Assembly (NCBI RefSeq): GCF_006402735.1
Contig: NZ_CP017174.1
Coordinates: forward strand, 1,801,001-1,865,000
DNA: 64,000 nt
Direction: 5' to 3'
DNA from: Myxococcus xanthus
GTDB lineage: Bacteria > Myxococcota > Myxococcia > Myxococcales > Myxococcaceae
In this document: piece after piece, positions 1 to 11,185 of the stretch
Layout: every line of letters begins with the position of its first letter
Numbering within the stretch: position 1 is the first letter of the stretch
Program-made: the position numbers and the translations under genes
Notes under the pieces: generated by a model
Told to the model about the DNA's origin: nothing
Seen by the model: the letters and a program-made list of their open reading frames with translations, nothing else
Databases searched by the model: none

Positions 1-1618
1 CCAGGCCGGGGAGGTGGGTCCCCAGGAAGTACTCGCGCCAGTCGATGTGCTCCGGGTCCCAGGGCACCTTCAACCGGTCCGCGTGCGCCATGCGCGCGTA
101 GACGGAGCGCGTGTTGTCGCAGCGGAAGACGTAGCGGTTCTCGTAGAGGAAGGGGAGGAACAGCTCCGTCAGGGCGATGATGCCCTGGGCGTTGTCGTCC
201 ACCTCGTCCAGCGACACCTTCGCCTTGTCCAGCATGGCCTGGACGGCCGGAGCGCCCCACGCGGGACGCACCTCGTCGATGGCCTTCTTCAGGAAGCGCG
301 CGCCGCGCAGCAGCATGGGCGCGCTGAACAGCTCGAACTCCTTCTTGCTGACCGGCTGCGGCTCGACGCGCGAGCGCAGCTTGTTCATCAGCGCATTGCC
401 GGACTCGCGGTTGCGGTAGTAGCGCCGCCGGTACAGGCCCACCAGCTCCACCGAGCGGCCGGCGTAGAAGGGGTTCTCGTCGCCGGAGGCGAGCTGGTAG
501 ATGCGCCGCTCCTCCACGTCCATGGCATGCGCGGTGATGCCGATGGTGGCGCCCGCCACCTGGTCCACCGGGATGATGTCCAGGATGGTGTTTTCGCCCG
601 CGGGGATGCCGCCGGGGCCCTTGATGCCCGCGAAGGCCAGGGGCGCGGAGGTGGTGAAGCCCTCGTTCCAGCCGGGGAAGGGGAAGTGCCGCGCGCTCTC
701 CACGATGGAGGGCCGGACGATGGAGTAGCGCAGGCCCGGGGTGGCCGCGAGCACCTGCTCGCCCAGGGACTTGGTGTACGTGTACGTGTTGGGCCAGCCC
801 CAGTGGGCGGCGCGCTCCATGCCGGCGCGAACCAGCTCGCCGCTGAGCCACAGCTTGCGCTCACGGCCCACCGCCAGCCGCAGCGTCTTCTCGTCGTTGG
901 TGTCGCGGCCTTCTTCTTCCAGCCGGTCCAGCGCCTTCTTGCGGAAGGTGGACGTGAGGGCCCGGTCCTCGGCCTGCTCGCGCAGCCGCGCGACGATGCG
1001 CGCCGCGTCCTGCAGCTCCTGCTCCAGGCTGAAGTCGCGGCCGTCCATCTCCTCCCGCTTGGGGAAGTAGCCGCGAACCTCCTCGTCCTCGAAGACGAGC
1101 CCGCTGCGGTTGCCGGCCACGAAGGCCGTGGACATGTGAATCAGCGGGACGGACCAGCGCAGCGCCAGCGCCGCGGCGAACTTCAGGCCGTGGGTGTTGA
1201 CGTTGAGGCCCACCTCCAGCGACGGGTTGAAGGACACCAGACCGGCGCAGTTGATGAACGCGTGCACCTTCCCGGTGAGCGCCTCCACCTGGGGCTCTTC
1301 CAGGCCCATCCACGGGTCGGTGATGTCGCCGTCCAGCACCTCCACCTTCTGACGGATGAAGGCCAGCGCGCCTTCGTCCCCCAGGCTGTCGCGCAGCGGC
1401 TGGAAGGGCTCGCTGGTGGCGACCTTGTCGAAGAAGCGGCGCTCGGCGGACGCGGCGCTGCCCTTGCGGACCAGCACGTACACCTTGTCCAGGTCCTGCC
1501 CGTAGCGGGTCAGCAGCATGGACAGCGTCACCTTGCCCACGAAGCCGGTGGCGCCCGCGAAGAGCAGGCGCTTGCCGGTGAAGGTCTGGGTGACGTTCAG
1601 CTCGGGAAGGGCGGCCAT
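1..1618 (-). CDS. Fatty-acyl reductase-like SDR protein, 3' end cut by window edge
   Basis: The frame is open from an ATG at 1618 to the left edge, giving at least 539 residues. The N-terminus carries an extended-SDR nucleotide-binding motif GATGFVG at residues 22-28, and a YTYTK sequence near residue 280 fits the catalytic YxxxK. The layout matches the NAD_binding_4 (male sterility, fatty acyl-CoA reductase) family, which reduces acyl thioesters with NADPH. The part after about residue 380 is the family's C-terminal region and may continue into further domains beyond the window. It lies 8 nt downstream of the LarA-like gene on the same strand, so the two are probably cotranscribed with the HAD phosphatase. 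The substrate is not shown; lipid or fatty aldehyde/alcohol formation is inferred. Confidence 0.8.
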   Translation of the reverse strand, partial: MAALPELNVTQTFTGKRLLFAGATGFVGKVTLSMLLTRYGQDLDKVYVLVRKGSAASAERRFFDKVATSEPFQPLRDSLGDEGALAFIRQKVEVLDGDITDPWMGLEEPQVEALTGKVHAFINCAGLVSFNPSLEVGLNVNTHGLKFAAALALRWSVPLIHMSTAFVAGNRSGLVFEDEEVRGYFPKREEMDGRDFSLEQELQDAARIVARLREQAEDRALTSTFRKKALDRLEEEGRDTNDEKTLRLAVGRERKLWLSGELVRAGMERAAHWGWPNTYTYTKSLGEQVLAATPGLRYSIVRPSIVESARHFPFPGWNEGFTTSAPLAFAGIKGPGGIPAGENTILDIIPVDQVAGATIGITAHAMDVEERRIYQLASGDENPFYAGRSVELVGLYRRRYYRNRESGNALMNKLRSRVEPQPVSKKEFELFSAPMLLRGARFLKKAIDEVRPAWGAPAVQAMLDKAKVSLDEVDDNAQGIIALTELFLPFLYENRYVFRCDNTRSVYARMAHADRLKVPWDPEHIDWREYFLGTHLPGL

Positions 1619-1626
1619 GGGCGTCC

Positions 1627-3237
1627 TCACTTCACATCCACCATCACCGTGGGCGCGATGCGCAGCAGGCTGATGGTGGCCGAGCGGCCCATGAACCCGC
1701 GGGCTTCTTCAATGGCCTCGGTGAGCGTGTCGGTGCGGTCCCAGCCCATCAGAGCGGGGACGTGGTTGTTCTCCGCGCCCGCGACAATGACCTTGCCCAC
1801 GTGCTGGCGGCCATTCTCGCCCCAGTACCACATGTAGAAGGGGTGCACGCCGTGGTAGGCGTTGCCCTTGCGGTACAGGTGCACGTAGCTGGGGTTCTCC
1901 GCGAACTCGCGCTCGTACTTGTGCTCCAGCTTCATGGAGTCCCGCGTCTCCGGCAGCAGCCGGTGGAAGAACTCGATGTAGCTGGGGTGGTGCTCCGGGT
2001 CGAACTCGTCGTAGGCCGGGTGCAGGAGGATGAGCACGCCGCCCTTCTTCACGAGCGGCACGCCGCGGTTCAGGTTGTAGAAGTAGCCCAGCCCCATCAC
2101 CTGCACCAGGAGCGGGTTGAGGATGGAGTTGACGCTGTACGGGGAGATGAACGGGATGGGGAAGATGACGATGTCGCTCTGTCCCTCCACCGGCACCACG
2201 TACTGCTTGTAGCTCGTCTCCAGCGTCTTCTGATGCGTGGGCTCCGTGGCGCCGGCATAGACGCCCGTGACATCATAGGGCGCGGGGACGGAGTTGAGCA
2301 CCTTGCGCGCGGCGGCGCGCGGCAGCTTGGACAGCGCGAAGCGCATGGCCTGGAACTTCAGCCGGTCCGCCTCCGTGTAGTCCTCTTCCTTCTTCGCCAG
2401 GAAGTCGGTGGGGCCGCCGAACATGCGGTTGTTCAGCGCCGTCTCGATGTGGAAGACCTTCAGGTGCTTGTCGATGTTGCGCCCGATGCGCTCGTTGCTC
2501 TTGTAGAGCGCGCTCGTCTTGGGCTCCATGTAGCTGTCGGAGGCGCGGATGGTCTTCGGGTTGTGGTGGTGGCGCAGCGACGCGTAGTTGGACACGCCGG
2601 TGCCCATGGACTTGTGCCCGCCGTTCATGGGCACGAAGTTCACATTCACGTAGACGATGAGGTCGCTCTCCGCCACGCGGCGGTTCACCGACACCTCTTC
2701 ACCGTGGGACGTGCGCTCCAGCGCGACCATCCCGTCCGGGTCCTCGGCGTCGTGGTTGTAGTAGCGGTCCGGGTAGTAGGCGTCGAAGATCTTCTCGCCC
2801 ACCATGCGCTTCATCTCGCCTTCCGTCATGCGGCGGTGCAGGGCGTTGGCGATGATGAGGTGCACGTCGTCCACGCCGCTGTCGGCGGCCAGCTCCAGGA
2901 CGATTTCCAGGATGGTCTGCCGCACGTCCGGCGTGACCATGGGCGGCAGCGGCACGCTGATGTCGTCGATGACGCACGTCAGGCGCATGCCCGGCTTGAG
3001 GAGCGCGTGCAGCGGCTCCATGCCCTCCGGGTTGTTGATGGCGTAGCGGATGGCGGCCTTGACGTTGGGCACGCCGGCCAGGGGCGGGCGCGGGAAGATG
3101 ACGCGCGTGCCGACCGGAAGGTCTTCTTGCAGGAAGTTCTCACCGTGGAACAGCACGCGCGGGGGGCTGCCCTTCTCGGTGATGACGACCTGGCTTTCCT
3201 CGTCGTACAGCTTCTGGAGCGTCTTGAACGGGCGCAT
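1627..3237 (-). CDS. LarA-like (DUF2088) protein of the lactate racemase family
   Basis: The 536-residue protein shows LarA-family signatures: [12 protein letters not shown] (His134), [10 protein letters not shown] (Lys209) and LRHHHNP (His223-225). In LarA the equivalents are a catalytic histidine, the lysine that binds the nickel-pincer nucleotide, and a nickel ligand. The second catalytic histidine of LarA, upstream of the GG-K motif, seems to be Asn here ([10 protein letters not shown]), so the reaction may differ; that alignment is from memory. It is longer than LarA (about 425 residues), mainly at the C-terminus. No larB, larC or larE cofactor genes are visible. It sits between the HAD phosphatase (13 nt upstream) and the acyl reductase, so lactate metabolism is not an obvious role. 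Family call is sound; function is unknown. Confidence 0.8.
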   Translation of the reverse strand: MRPFKTLQKLYDEESQVVITEKGSPPRVLFHGENFLQEDLPVGTRVIFPRPPLAGVPNVKAAIRYAINNPEGMEPLHALLKPGMRLTCVIDDISVPLPPMVTPDVRQTILEIVLELAADSGVDDVHLIIANALHRRMTEGEMKRMVGEKIFDAYYPDRYYNHDAEDPDGMVALERTSHGEEVSVNRRVAESDLIVYVNVNFVPMNGGHKSMGTGVSNYASLRHHHNPKTIRASDSYMEPKTSALYKSNERIGRNIDKHLKVFHIETALNNRMFGGPTDFLAKKEEDYTEADRLKFQAMRFALSKLPRAAARKVLNSVPAPYDVTGVYAGATEPTHQKTLETSYKQYVVPVEGQSDIVIFPIPFISPYSVNSILNPLLVQVMGLGYFYNLNRGVPLVKKGGVLILLHPAYDEFDPEHHPSYIEFFHRLLPETRDSMKLEHKYEREFAENPSYVHLYRKGNAYHGVHPFYMWYWGENGRQHVGKVIVAGAENNHVPALMGWDRTDTLTEAIEEARGFMGRSATISLLRIAPTVMVDVK

Positions 3238-3250
3238 GGCGTGGGGGCTC

Positions 3251-3916
3251 TTACTTGAGGTCGAGGATGGGCCAGTTGTAGGCGCGCGCGATGGAGCGCA
3301 GCCGCAGGTCCGGGTTCACCGCGGTGGGACGGCCCACCACCGCGAGCATCGCGTAGTCAGAGGCGCTGTCGGAGTAGCCGTGGCACTTGTCCAGCGACAG
3401 GCCTTCCTTGGTGCAGTAGGCGCGGATGGCGTTCGCCTTGTTCGCGCCTTCGATGATGGGCGGAATCACCTTGCCCGTCGCCTTGCCGCCCACGAACTGC
3501 ATCTTGTTGGCGATCATGTCGTCGGCGCCCAGGTGGCGCGCCAGCGGGCGCATGGTGAAGTCCAGCGCGCCCGTGACGAGGACAATCTTGCAGCCGCTGC
3601 GGCGGGCCTGGTCGATGAGGTCCTGCGTCTGCTCGAAGAGGGCGGGCTGCAGCACGTCCTCGAACATGTCCTCGGCGATGGTGACCAGGCGGTCTTCGCT
3701 CAGGCCCGCGTAGTAGCGGTAGAAGAACTCGTTGAACGTCTTGCGGTCCACCGCGTCCATGACACCGAAGAGCGGCACGCTGAGGGCGGTGCTCAGGGTC
3801 CGTCCCGCGATGCCCAGGACGGAGCCGCGGTTCATCGCGTAGTACGCGTAGACGTGGACGACGTTCGTCTTCACGAGCGTCCCGTCGACATCGAAGAAGG
3901 CAGCTTTCGAGGACAT
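3251..3916 (-). CDS. HAD-IB family phosphatase
   Basis: The 221-residue protein starts [14 protein letters not shown], with HAD motif I (DVDGT) at residues 8-12, motif II in IVLVTGA, and motif IV as [11 protein letters not shown] near the C-terminus. This is the SerB-like HAD-IB subclass, often found with acyltransferases in lipid pathways; it would dephosphorylate a small phosphomonoester in the cytoplasm. An upstream in-frame ATG at 3958 would add 14 residues with no family resemblance, so the start just before the DVDGT strand is preferred. It is probably the first gene of a leftward operon with the LarA-like and acyl-reductase genes, with 13-nt and 8-nt gaps. Substrate unknown. Confidence 0.85.
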   Translation of the reverse strand: MSSKAAFFDVDGTLVKTNVVHVYAYYAMNRGSVLGIAGRTLSTALSVPLFGVMDAVDRKTFNEFFYRYYAGLSEDRLVTIAEDMFEDVLQPALFEQTQDLIDQARRSGCKIVLVTGALDFTMRPLARHLGADDMIANKMQFVGGKATGKVIPPIIEGANKANAIRAYCTKEGLSLDKCHGYSDSASDYAMLAVVGRPTAVNPDLRLRSIARAYNWPILDLK

Positions 3917-4007
3917 GGGGCTGCGGGCTTCCTGACACTTCGAGGGGGGGGAGGTCAATGATGCCGGGAGTTTGGCGCGCCTCCCGGCGGCTCGGGGAGA
4001 GAAGGGG

Positions 4008-4988
4008 CTACAGCCAGCCCTGTTCCTGGTACCACCGCACGCTGCGACGGATGGAGTCCGCTAGGTCGCGCCGGGGGTGAAAGCCGAGCAGCCGCTCGGC
4101 CTTGGCCCCGGAGCACGTCCAGGCAGGCGCCAACAGCTGCTTCGCCATCTTCCGGCTCAGGGCCAGCTTGCGGCCCGTCAGCTGCGACACCCCGTCCGCC
4201 GCCGTGGCCAGGGCCCGGAGCACCGCGGGGTGCACGCGCACCGTGCGGGGTGTGAGTCCCAGGGCTTGCGCCCCCATGTCCTGCACCTTCTCCAGGGACA
4301 GGGGTTCGCCGGGGCCCGCGCAGAAGAAGGCCTCACCAATCGCCGCGGGGTGGGTGGCTTGCAGCAAGAGGATGTCCACCACGTCCTCCACATCCACCAT
4401 GGTCAGCGGGCGGGGGCCGCCGGACAGTTCCAGCCGGATGCCGCGCTGGGCCATCTTGAAGAAGGGGAGGTTCTCCCTGTCCCCGGGGCCCAGGATGCGC
4501 GGCGGCCGGGACACCGTGATGGGCAGCCGGTCTCCATAGGAGAAGGCGATGCGCTCGGCCTCCGCCTTGCTCTCCCCGTACCATTCGTGGGGGTGGAAGG
4601 CGTCTTCCTCCACGTGCGGCCGGGTGGGCGTGGACGGACCGCAGGCGGCCAGCGAACCCGTGAGCACCATCCGGGGGCGGTGGCCCGCGGCCACCATGGC
4701 CTCGCACAGGTGGCGGGTGCCCTCCGCGTTGACGCGCATGAAGTCGTCGCGTGTCGCGCCGCGGCGAGCGCCGGCGAGATGGAAGACGACGTCCTGCCCC
4801 GCCACCGCGGCGGCCAGTGTGGAGGGCGCCGTCACGTCGCCGTCCACCCGCGTACAGGTCACTCCCGCGAGCCCCGAGGCGTCTCCTCCCGGGCGCAACA
4901 GGCATGTGACGGTGTCTCCGCGCGCGGCCAGGGCCTTGGCCAGCCATGTTCCCAGGAAGCCGCCTGCACCAGTGATGAGGGCTCGCAT
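4008..4988 (-). CDS. NAD-dependent epimerase/dehydratase (extended SDR, 3-beta-HSD-like)
   Basis: The 326-residue protein begins MRALITGAGGFLGTWLA, the GxxGxxG dinucleotide motif of extended SDRs, and has WYGESKAEAE as the YxxxK active site near residue 138. Residues around 165 (SRPPRILGPGD) match the substrate-side motif of the family. It is about the usual length and has no membrane segment. It lies 91 bp upstream of the HAD gene on the same strand and may belong to the same transcriptional group. SDR enzymes of this kind reduce or epimerise sugars, sterols or ketone lipids; the neighbours favour a lipid substrate, but nothing in the sequence decides it. Confidence 0.8.
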   Translation of the reverse strand: MRALITGAGGFLGTWLAKALAARGDTVTCLLRPGGDASGLAGVTCTRVDGDVTAPSTLAAAVAGQDVVFHLAGARRGATRDDFMRVNAEGTRHLCEAMVAAGHRPRMVLTGSLAACGPSTPTRPHVEEDAFHPHEWYGESKAEAERIAFSYGDRLPITVSRPPRILGPGDRENLPFFKMAQRGIRLELSGGPRPLTMVDVEDVVDILLLQATHPAAIGEAFFCAGPGEPLSLEKVQDMGAQALGLTPRTVRVHPAVLRALATAADGVSQLTGRKLALSRKMAKQLLAPAWTCSGAKAERLLGFHPRRDLADSIRRSVRWYQEQGWL

Positions 4989-5101
4989 GACGGGGTTTCA
5001 TCCAAAAAAACACACCACGTCCGCAAGGAGAATCCGGCGGCTGCTTCGGTGCTGATCCACGCCGGTAAGGGGTTTCCCGAGGGCAGATATCGTTCCGGAG
5101 C

Positions 5102-5247
5102 CTGATTTTCGGGCTCCGGACGCGTTTCAAAGCGAAGGCGCGAGAGGGGGCCGAGCGCTCCGGAGGCTGATTCTCGGGCTCCAGCCGCGTTCGCAGAGGG
5201 GCGCTCAGAGGGAAAAACGCAGGAGAGGGCTGTTTTTCGGGCTTGGG
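5102..5247. repeat. Three spaced near-copies of CTGATTTTCGGGCTC
   Basis: CTGATTTTCGGGCTCC begins at 5102, CTGATTCTCGGGCTCC at 5167 and CTGTTTTTCGGGCTTG at 5230, so the spacing is 65 and 63 bp, about six helical turns each. The first two copies are also followed by a similar CCGCGTTC/ACGCGTTT. All three lie between about 90 and 235 bp upstream of the SWIB start codon. They could be binding sites for a regulator acting on the same DNA face, or the remains of a local duplication. Confidence 0.55.
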
Positions 5248-5304
5248 CGTGCTACTTCTACGCCGCATCGGCTCTCGCTTCACATAAGCAAAGCCGTACA
5301 ACGT

Positions 5305-5318
5305 CCCCTTCGGAGGGG
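5305..5318 (+). promoter_or_regulatory. Hairpin overlapping the SWIB ribosome-binding site
   Basis: CCCCT (5305-5309) and AGGGG (5314-5318) form a 5-bp stem with a 4-nt loop. The 3' arm is part of the purine-rich GGAGGGGAGGAG Shine-Dalgarno tract ending 13 nt before the ATG at 5335. Folding would hide part of the tract, while the downstream GGAG would stay free. A modest translational control is possible. Confidence 0.4.
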
Positions 5319-5334
5319 AGGAGACTCAAGACGA

Positions 5335-5652
5335 ATGGCCGCCAAGAAAGCTGCTGCGAAGAAGGCTCCCGCCGCGAAGAAGGCTCCCGCTGCGAAGAAG
5401 CGCACGCCGAACGCGTCGTTCATGAAGGAGATGACGCCGTCTGCCGCGCTCGCTGAGATCGTCGGCGCGAAGCCGCTGCCGCGCACGGAGGTTGTCAAGA
5501 AGCTCTGGGCCTACATCAAGAAGCAGGGCCTGCAGGACGCGAAGAACAAGCGGCAGATCAACGCCGACGACAAGCTCAAGCCCATCTTTGGTGGCAAGAA
5601 GAGCGTCACCATGTTCGAGATGACGGCGCTGGTGAACAAGCAGCTGAGCTGA
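5335..5652 (+). CDS. SWIB/MDM2 domain protein with histone-like N-terminal tail
   Basis: The 105-residue protein has two parts. Residues 1-23 are an Ala/Lys/Pro tail built of repeated AAKKAP units, like histone H1 tails. Residues about 30-104 form a SWIB domain, with the typical LPRTEVVKKLWAYIKKQGLQ and the KRQINADDKL segment leading to the final helix. SWIB domains in eukaryotes belong to chromatin-remodelling complexes; bacterial versions are known mainly from Chlamydiae and from myxobacteria and relatives, and are presumed to bind DNA or DNA-bound proteins. The basic tail supports nucleoid binding. A strong GGAGGGGAGGAG site precedes the ATG, and a terminator-like hairpin follows, so it is probably a well-expressed single gene. 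Confidence 0.9.
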   Translation: MAAKKAAAKKAPAAKKAPAAKKRTPNASFMKEMTPSAALAEIVGAKPLPRTEVVKKLWAYIKKQGLQDAKNKRQINADDKLKPIFGGKKSVTMFEMTALVNKQLS

Positions 5653-5685
5653 GCATTGGCCGGGGTCTCCCGGTCGCCGTACTCG

Positions 5686-5712
5686 GGGCTCGCCGCGACA
5701 AGCGGCGGGCCC
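5686..5712 (+). terminator. Terminator-like hairpin after the SWIB gene
   Basis: GGGGCTCGCCGC (5686-5697 region) pairs with GCGGCGGGCCC around a GACAA loop, an 11-bp stem with one wobble pair, followed by TTTGCATTT. It begins 34 nt after the SWIB stop codon. The T-run is short, which is usual in high-GC genomes. Confidence 0.6.
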
Positions 5713-5817
5713 TTTGCATTTCCAGGGGTTGGCGTGTCGCCGCGGAGCGTTGGATAGAGGGCGGACGCGTTTCTGCGTGCTGGCGGTCGGCGCGCGGGCG
5801 GCCTACCTCTGGGCCAC

Positions 5818-8800
5818 ATGTTGCTCGACGCCTTGGAAGAAGAGGGGTCCGCCTCGAATGGGGCGGGTGGCGCCACGATGACGGCGGAGGCCCTGGCCGA
5901 AGGGCTCTATGCACGCGTCCAGGCCGAGCTGGATGCGCGTCCGCACACGCCCCTGTCCACGTACCGAGTGCAGTTCCACAAGGGCTTCACCTTCGAGGAC
6001 GCGCGGCAGGTGGTGCCGTACCTGGCCCGCCTGGGGGTGAGTGACCTTTACGCCTCGCCCTATCTGAAGGCCACGCCCGGAAGCACGCACGGCTACGACT
6101 GCGTGGACCACCAACAGTTGAATCCCGAAGTCGGGACGCCCGAATCGCACGCGGCGCTCTGCGCGGCGCTGCGTGAGCAGGGCATGGGGCAGGTATTGGA
6201 CGTGGTGCCCAACCACATGGGCATCGAGCGGGACAACCGCCTGTGGTTCGACGTGCTGGAGAACGGCCCGTCCTCCGTCTACGCGAAGTTCTTCGACATC
6301 GACTGGTCGCCGGTGAAGGAGGAGCTGCGGGACAGGGTGTTGCTGCCGATTCTGGGGGACCAGTACGGCATCGTCCTGGAGCGAGGGGAGCTGAAGCTGT
6401 CCTTCCGCGACGGCGCCTTCTTCCTCCATTACTACGACCACCTGCTGCCGGTGGCGCCGCGTCAGTACTCCCGCATCCTCCGCCATGGTCTGGAGCGGCT
6501 GGAGTCGCGGCTGGGGGGGGAGCACCCCGGCATGTTGGAGTTCCTGTCCATCCTCACCGCCATCGACTACCTGCCCTCGCGCACGGAGGTGGAGCGGCCG
6601 AAGGTGGTGGAGCGCCACCGGGAGAAGGAGGTCATCAAGCGCAGGCTGGCCGCGGTGACGGCGGAGTTCCCGGAGATGCTGGCCTACATCGAGGACAACG
6701 TCCGCGTCTTCAATGGCGAGCAGGGCAACCCGCGCTCATACGACCTGCTGGACTCGGTGCTGGCGGCGTGCAGCTACCGGTTGGCGCACTGGCGGGTGGC
6801 GGGCGAGGAAATCAATTACCGGCGCTTCTTCGACATCAACGGCCTGGCCGCGCTGCGCGAGGAGGACCCGGACGTCTTCCAGGAGGCGCACGCGCTCATC
6901 TTCCGCTGGCTGCGCGAGGGGCTCGTCACGGGGCTGCGCATCGACCACCCGGACGGCCTCTTCGACCCGACCGCCTACTTCCTGGACCTGCAGGAGGCGT
7001 ACTTCGTGGAGCGGGCCCACGCGCTGTTCCTCCAGACGCATGCGGAGGATGACACGCGCTGGCCGGCGGTGGAGTCCACGCTGCGCGAGCGCTGGCGCGC
7101 GGAGGTGACGCAGCAGCCGAACAGCCGGCTGCGCAAGGCGTTGTACGTGGTGGTGGAGAAGATTCAGGGCGGCCGCGAGCGCATGCCCGAATCCTGGGCC
7201 GTGCACGGCACCACGGGCTACCGCTACGCCAACGCGGTGAGCGGCCTGTTCGTCCAGCCGGACGCGGAGAAGGCGCTGACGGAGACGTACGAGCGCTTCG
7301 TGGGAGGGCAGGCGGACTTCGCCGAGCTCGTCTACCAGAAGAAGCTGCTCATCATGCGCGTGTCCATGGCCAGCGAAATCAACGTGTTGGCACACGCGCT
7401 CAACCGCATCTCGGAGATGAACCGGCGCACGCGTGACTTCACGCTCAACTCGCTGCGGCGGGCGCTGGTGGAGTTCATCGCCCTGTTCCCCGTGTACCGC
7501 ACCTATGTGGATGGCTGGCGCCCGGAGCTGGATGGGCGTGACGTGCAGTACATCGAGTGGACCATCCAGCGCGCCAAGGCGCGCAACGCCACCACCAACG
7601 CGTCCATCTTCGACTTCCTTCGCGACGTCCTCCTGCGCCGCTACCCGGAGCACACCGACGCGCGCGAGCGGGCGGACATGCTGCGCTTCGCCATGAAGCT
7701 GCAGCAGGTGACGGGGCCCGTCATGGCCAAGGGGCTGGAGGACACCGTCTTCTACATCTACAACCGGCTGGTGAGCCTCAACGAGGTGGGCGGCGAACCG
7801 GAGCGCTTCGGCGTCCACGCCAACACCTTCCACCTGCGCAACCAGGAGCGCGCGGAGCGGTGGCCGGCCAGCCAGCTCACCTCCAGCACCCATGACACCA
7901 AGCGCAGCGAGGACGTGCGCGCGCGCGTCAACGTGCTGACCGAGGTGCCGGAGGAGTGGCGCAAGCGGGTGAAGAAGTGGGCCCGCCAGACGGAGAAGGC
8001 GGTATCCCAACTGCCGTCCGGCCCGGCGCCCACGGCCAATGACACGTATCTCTTCTTCCAGACTGTGGTGGGGGCGTGGCCCATGGGCGACTCCCACTCC
8101 GAGGAGGAGATGGCGGACTTCCAGCGTCGGGTGCGCGAGTACATGGGCAAGGCCATCAAGGAGGCCAAGGTCCGCACCTCGTGGACCAACCCCGACAGCG
8201 CCTATGACGACGCGGTGGCGCGCTACGTGGACGCTTGCTTCGACTCGAAGGGGGCGGGCTCCTTCCTGGCGGACGCGCGGGACTTCAAGCGCTCCATCGA
8301 GCGCGCGGGCCAGTACAACGCACTGGGGCAACTGCTGCTGAAGATGGCCTCGCCCGGCGTAGTGGACACCTACCAGGGCTGCGAGCTGTGGGACTTGTCG
8401 CTGGTGGACCCGGACAACCGGCGCCCGGTGGACTTCGCGCTGCGCGCGCGGCTGCTGGAGGCGCTGGACGCCGAGGCGGAGAAGGACCGTGCCGCGCTGA
8501 GCGCACGGCTGGCGGCGAACCTCGAGGACGGGCAGGTGAAGCTCTACGTCCTGGCGGAGTCCTTGCGGCTGCGTCAGCGGCAGGCAGCCCTCTTCCGGGG
8601 GGGCGGCTACCGGGCGCTCGAGCTGACCGGCGCCCGGGCGAAAGCGGCGGTGGCCTTCGCCCGCGAGCACGGCGACACAGTGGTGGTGGCCTGCGCGCCG
8701 CGTTACACCCTGTCCGCCCTGCAGGCCCCCGAAGGGCTGGCGGGCGCTTACGGCAGCACGTTCCTGGACCTTCCGGAGGCATATGCGGGCATGATGTTCC

Positions 8801-8915
8801 GCGATGTGTTCACCGGACGTCAGGTGCGGCCCGAGCGTGGACCGGGTGGCGCGATGTTGCCCCTGGGGCCGCTCCTGGCGGAGTTTCCGGTGATTCTGCT
8901 GGAGAGGAGCGCCGG

Positions 8916-8919
<4 letters not shown>
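5818..8919 (+). CDS. treY: Malto-oligosyltrehalose synthase
   Basis: The 1033-residue protein is a GH13 enzyme that turns the reducing end of a maltodextrin into a trehalose unit by intramolecular transglycosylation. Visible signatures are STYRVQFHKGFTF near residue 48, YASPYLKATPGSTHGYD, region I DVVPNHMG (128-135), GLRIDHPDGLFDP near 373 with the catalytic Asp, VVEKIQGG near 445 with the acid/base Glu, and TSSTHDTKRSEDVRAR near 690. Either the ATG at 5818 or one at 5878 (MTAEALAE) could be the start; neither has a clear Shine-Dalgarno and conservation begins near residue 45. Its stop overlaps the treX ATG (ATGA), so the two are translationally coupled. It acts in cytoplasmic trehalose synthesis from glycogen, but the treZ partner is not in the window. 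Confidence 0.93.
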
Positions 8920-11057
<2,138 letters not shown>

Positions 11058-11079
11058 CCCCCCGCGGGGCCGGAGGGGG

Positions 11080-11113
11080 CCCGCTGGACGAAAGTCGGAG
11101 GTTCAGCGGGTTT
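11080..11113 (+). terminator. Stem-loop after treX
   Basis: CCCGCTG (11080-11086) pairs with CAGCGGG (11104-11110), followed by TTT. Inside it is a smaller GAC-GAAA-GTC hairpin with a GNRA tetraloop. It lies 23 nt after the treX stop and 73 nt before the TerC start, so it may be a terminator; a leader element for the TerC gene is the alternative. Confidence 0.5.
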
Positions 11114-11185
11114 CACGCGGGGGTCGACGCCCAGGCATCCCGCCGGTAGGGTGCGCCCCGTCGTACCCTGCAACAGGATTGCTAC

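Larger units (their letters stand above)
4989..5334. promoter_or_regulatory. Divergent intergenic region upstream of the SWIB gene
   Basis: A 346-bp stretch without a convincing gene separates the leftward SDR from the rightward SWIB gene. It holds three spaced near-copies of a short motif (5102-5247) and a small hairpin over the SWIB ribosome-binding site. A run of seven A residues lies at about 5005-5011, next to the SDR start. No clear -35/-10 pair was identified. Confidence 0.6.

Noticed and set aside
14-1837. Long rightward open frame across the reductase and LarA-like genes
   Set aside because: Antisense to a protein with clear family motifs; composition is Val/His/Leu/Arg-rich as expected from the complement of high-GC coding DNA.
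8235-8915. Upstream extension of TreX inside treY
   Set aside because: Frame is a shadow of treY; the TreX family N-terminus begins at the ATG at 8916.
11058-11185. yybP-ykoY manganese riboswitch before the TerC gene
   Set aside because: Expected in this context, but the conserved GGGGAGUAG and paired core were not found; only a nested hairpin is present.
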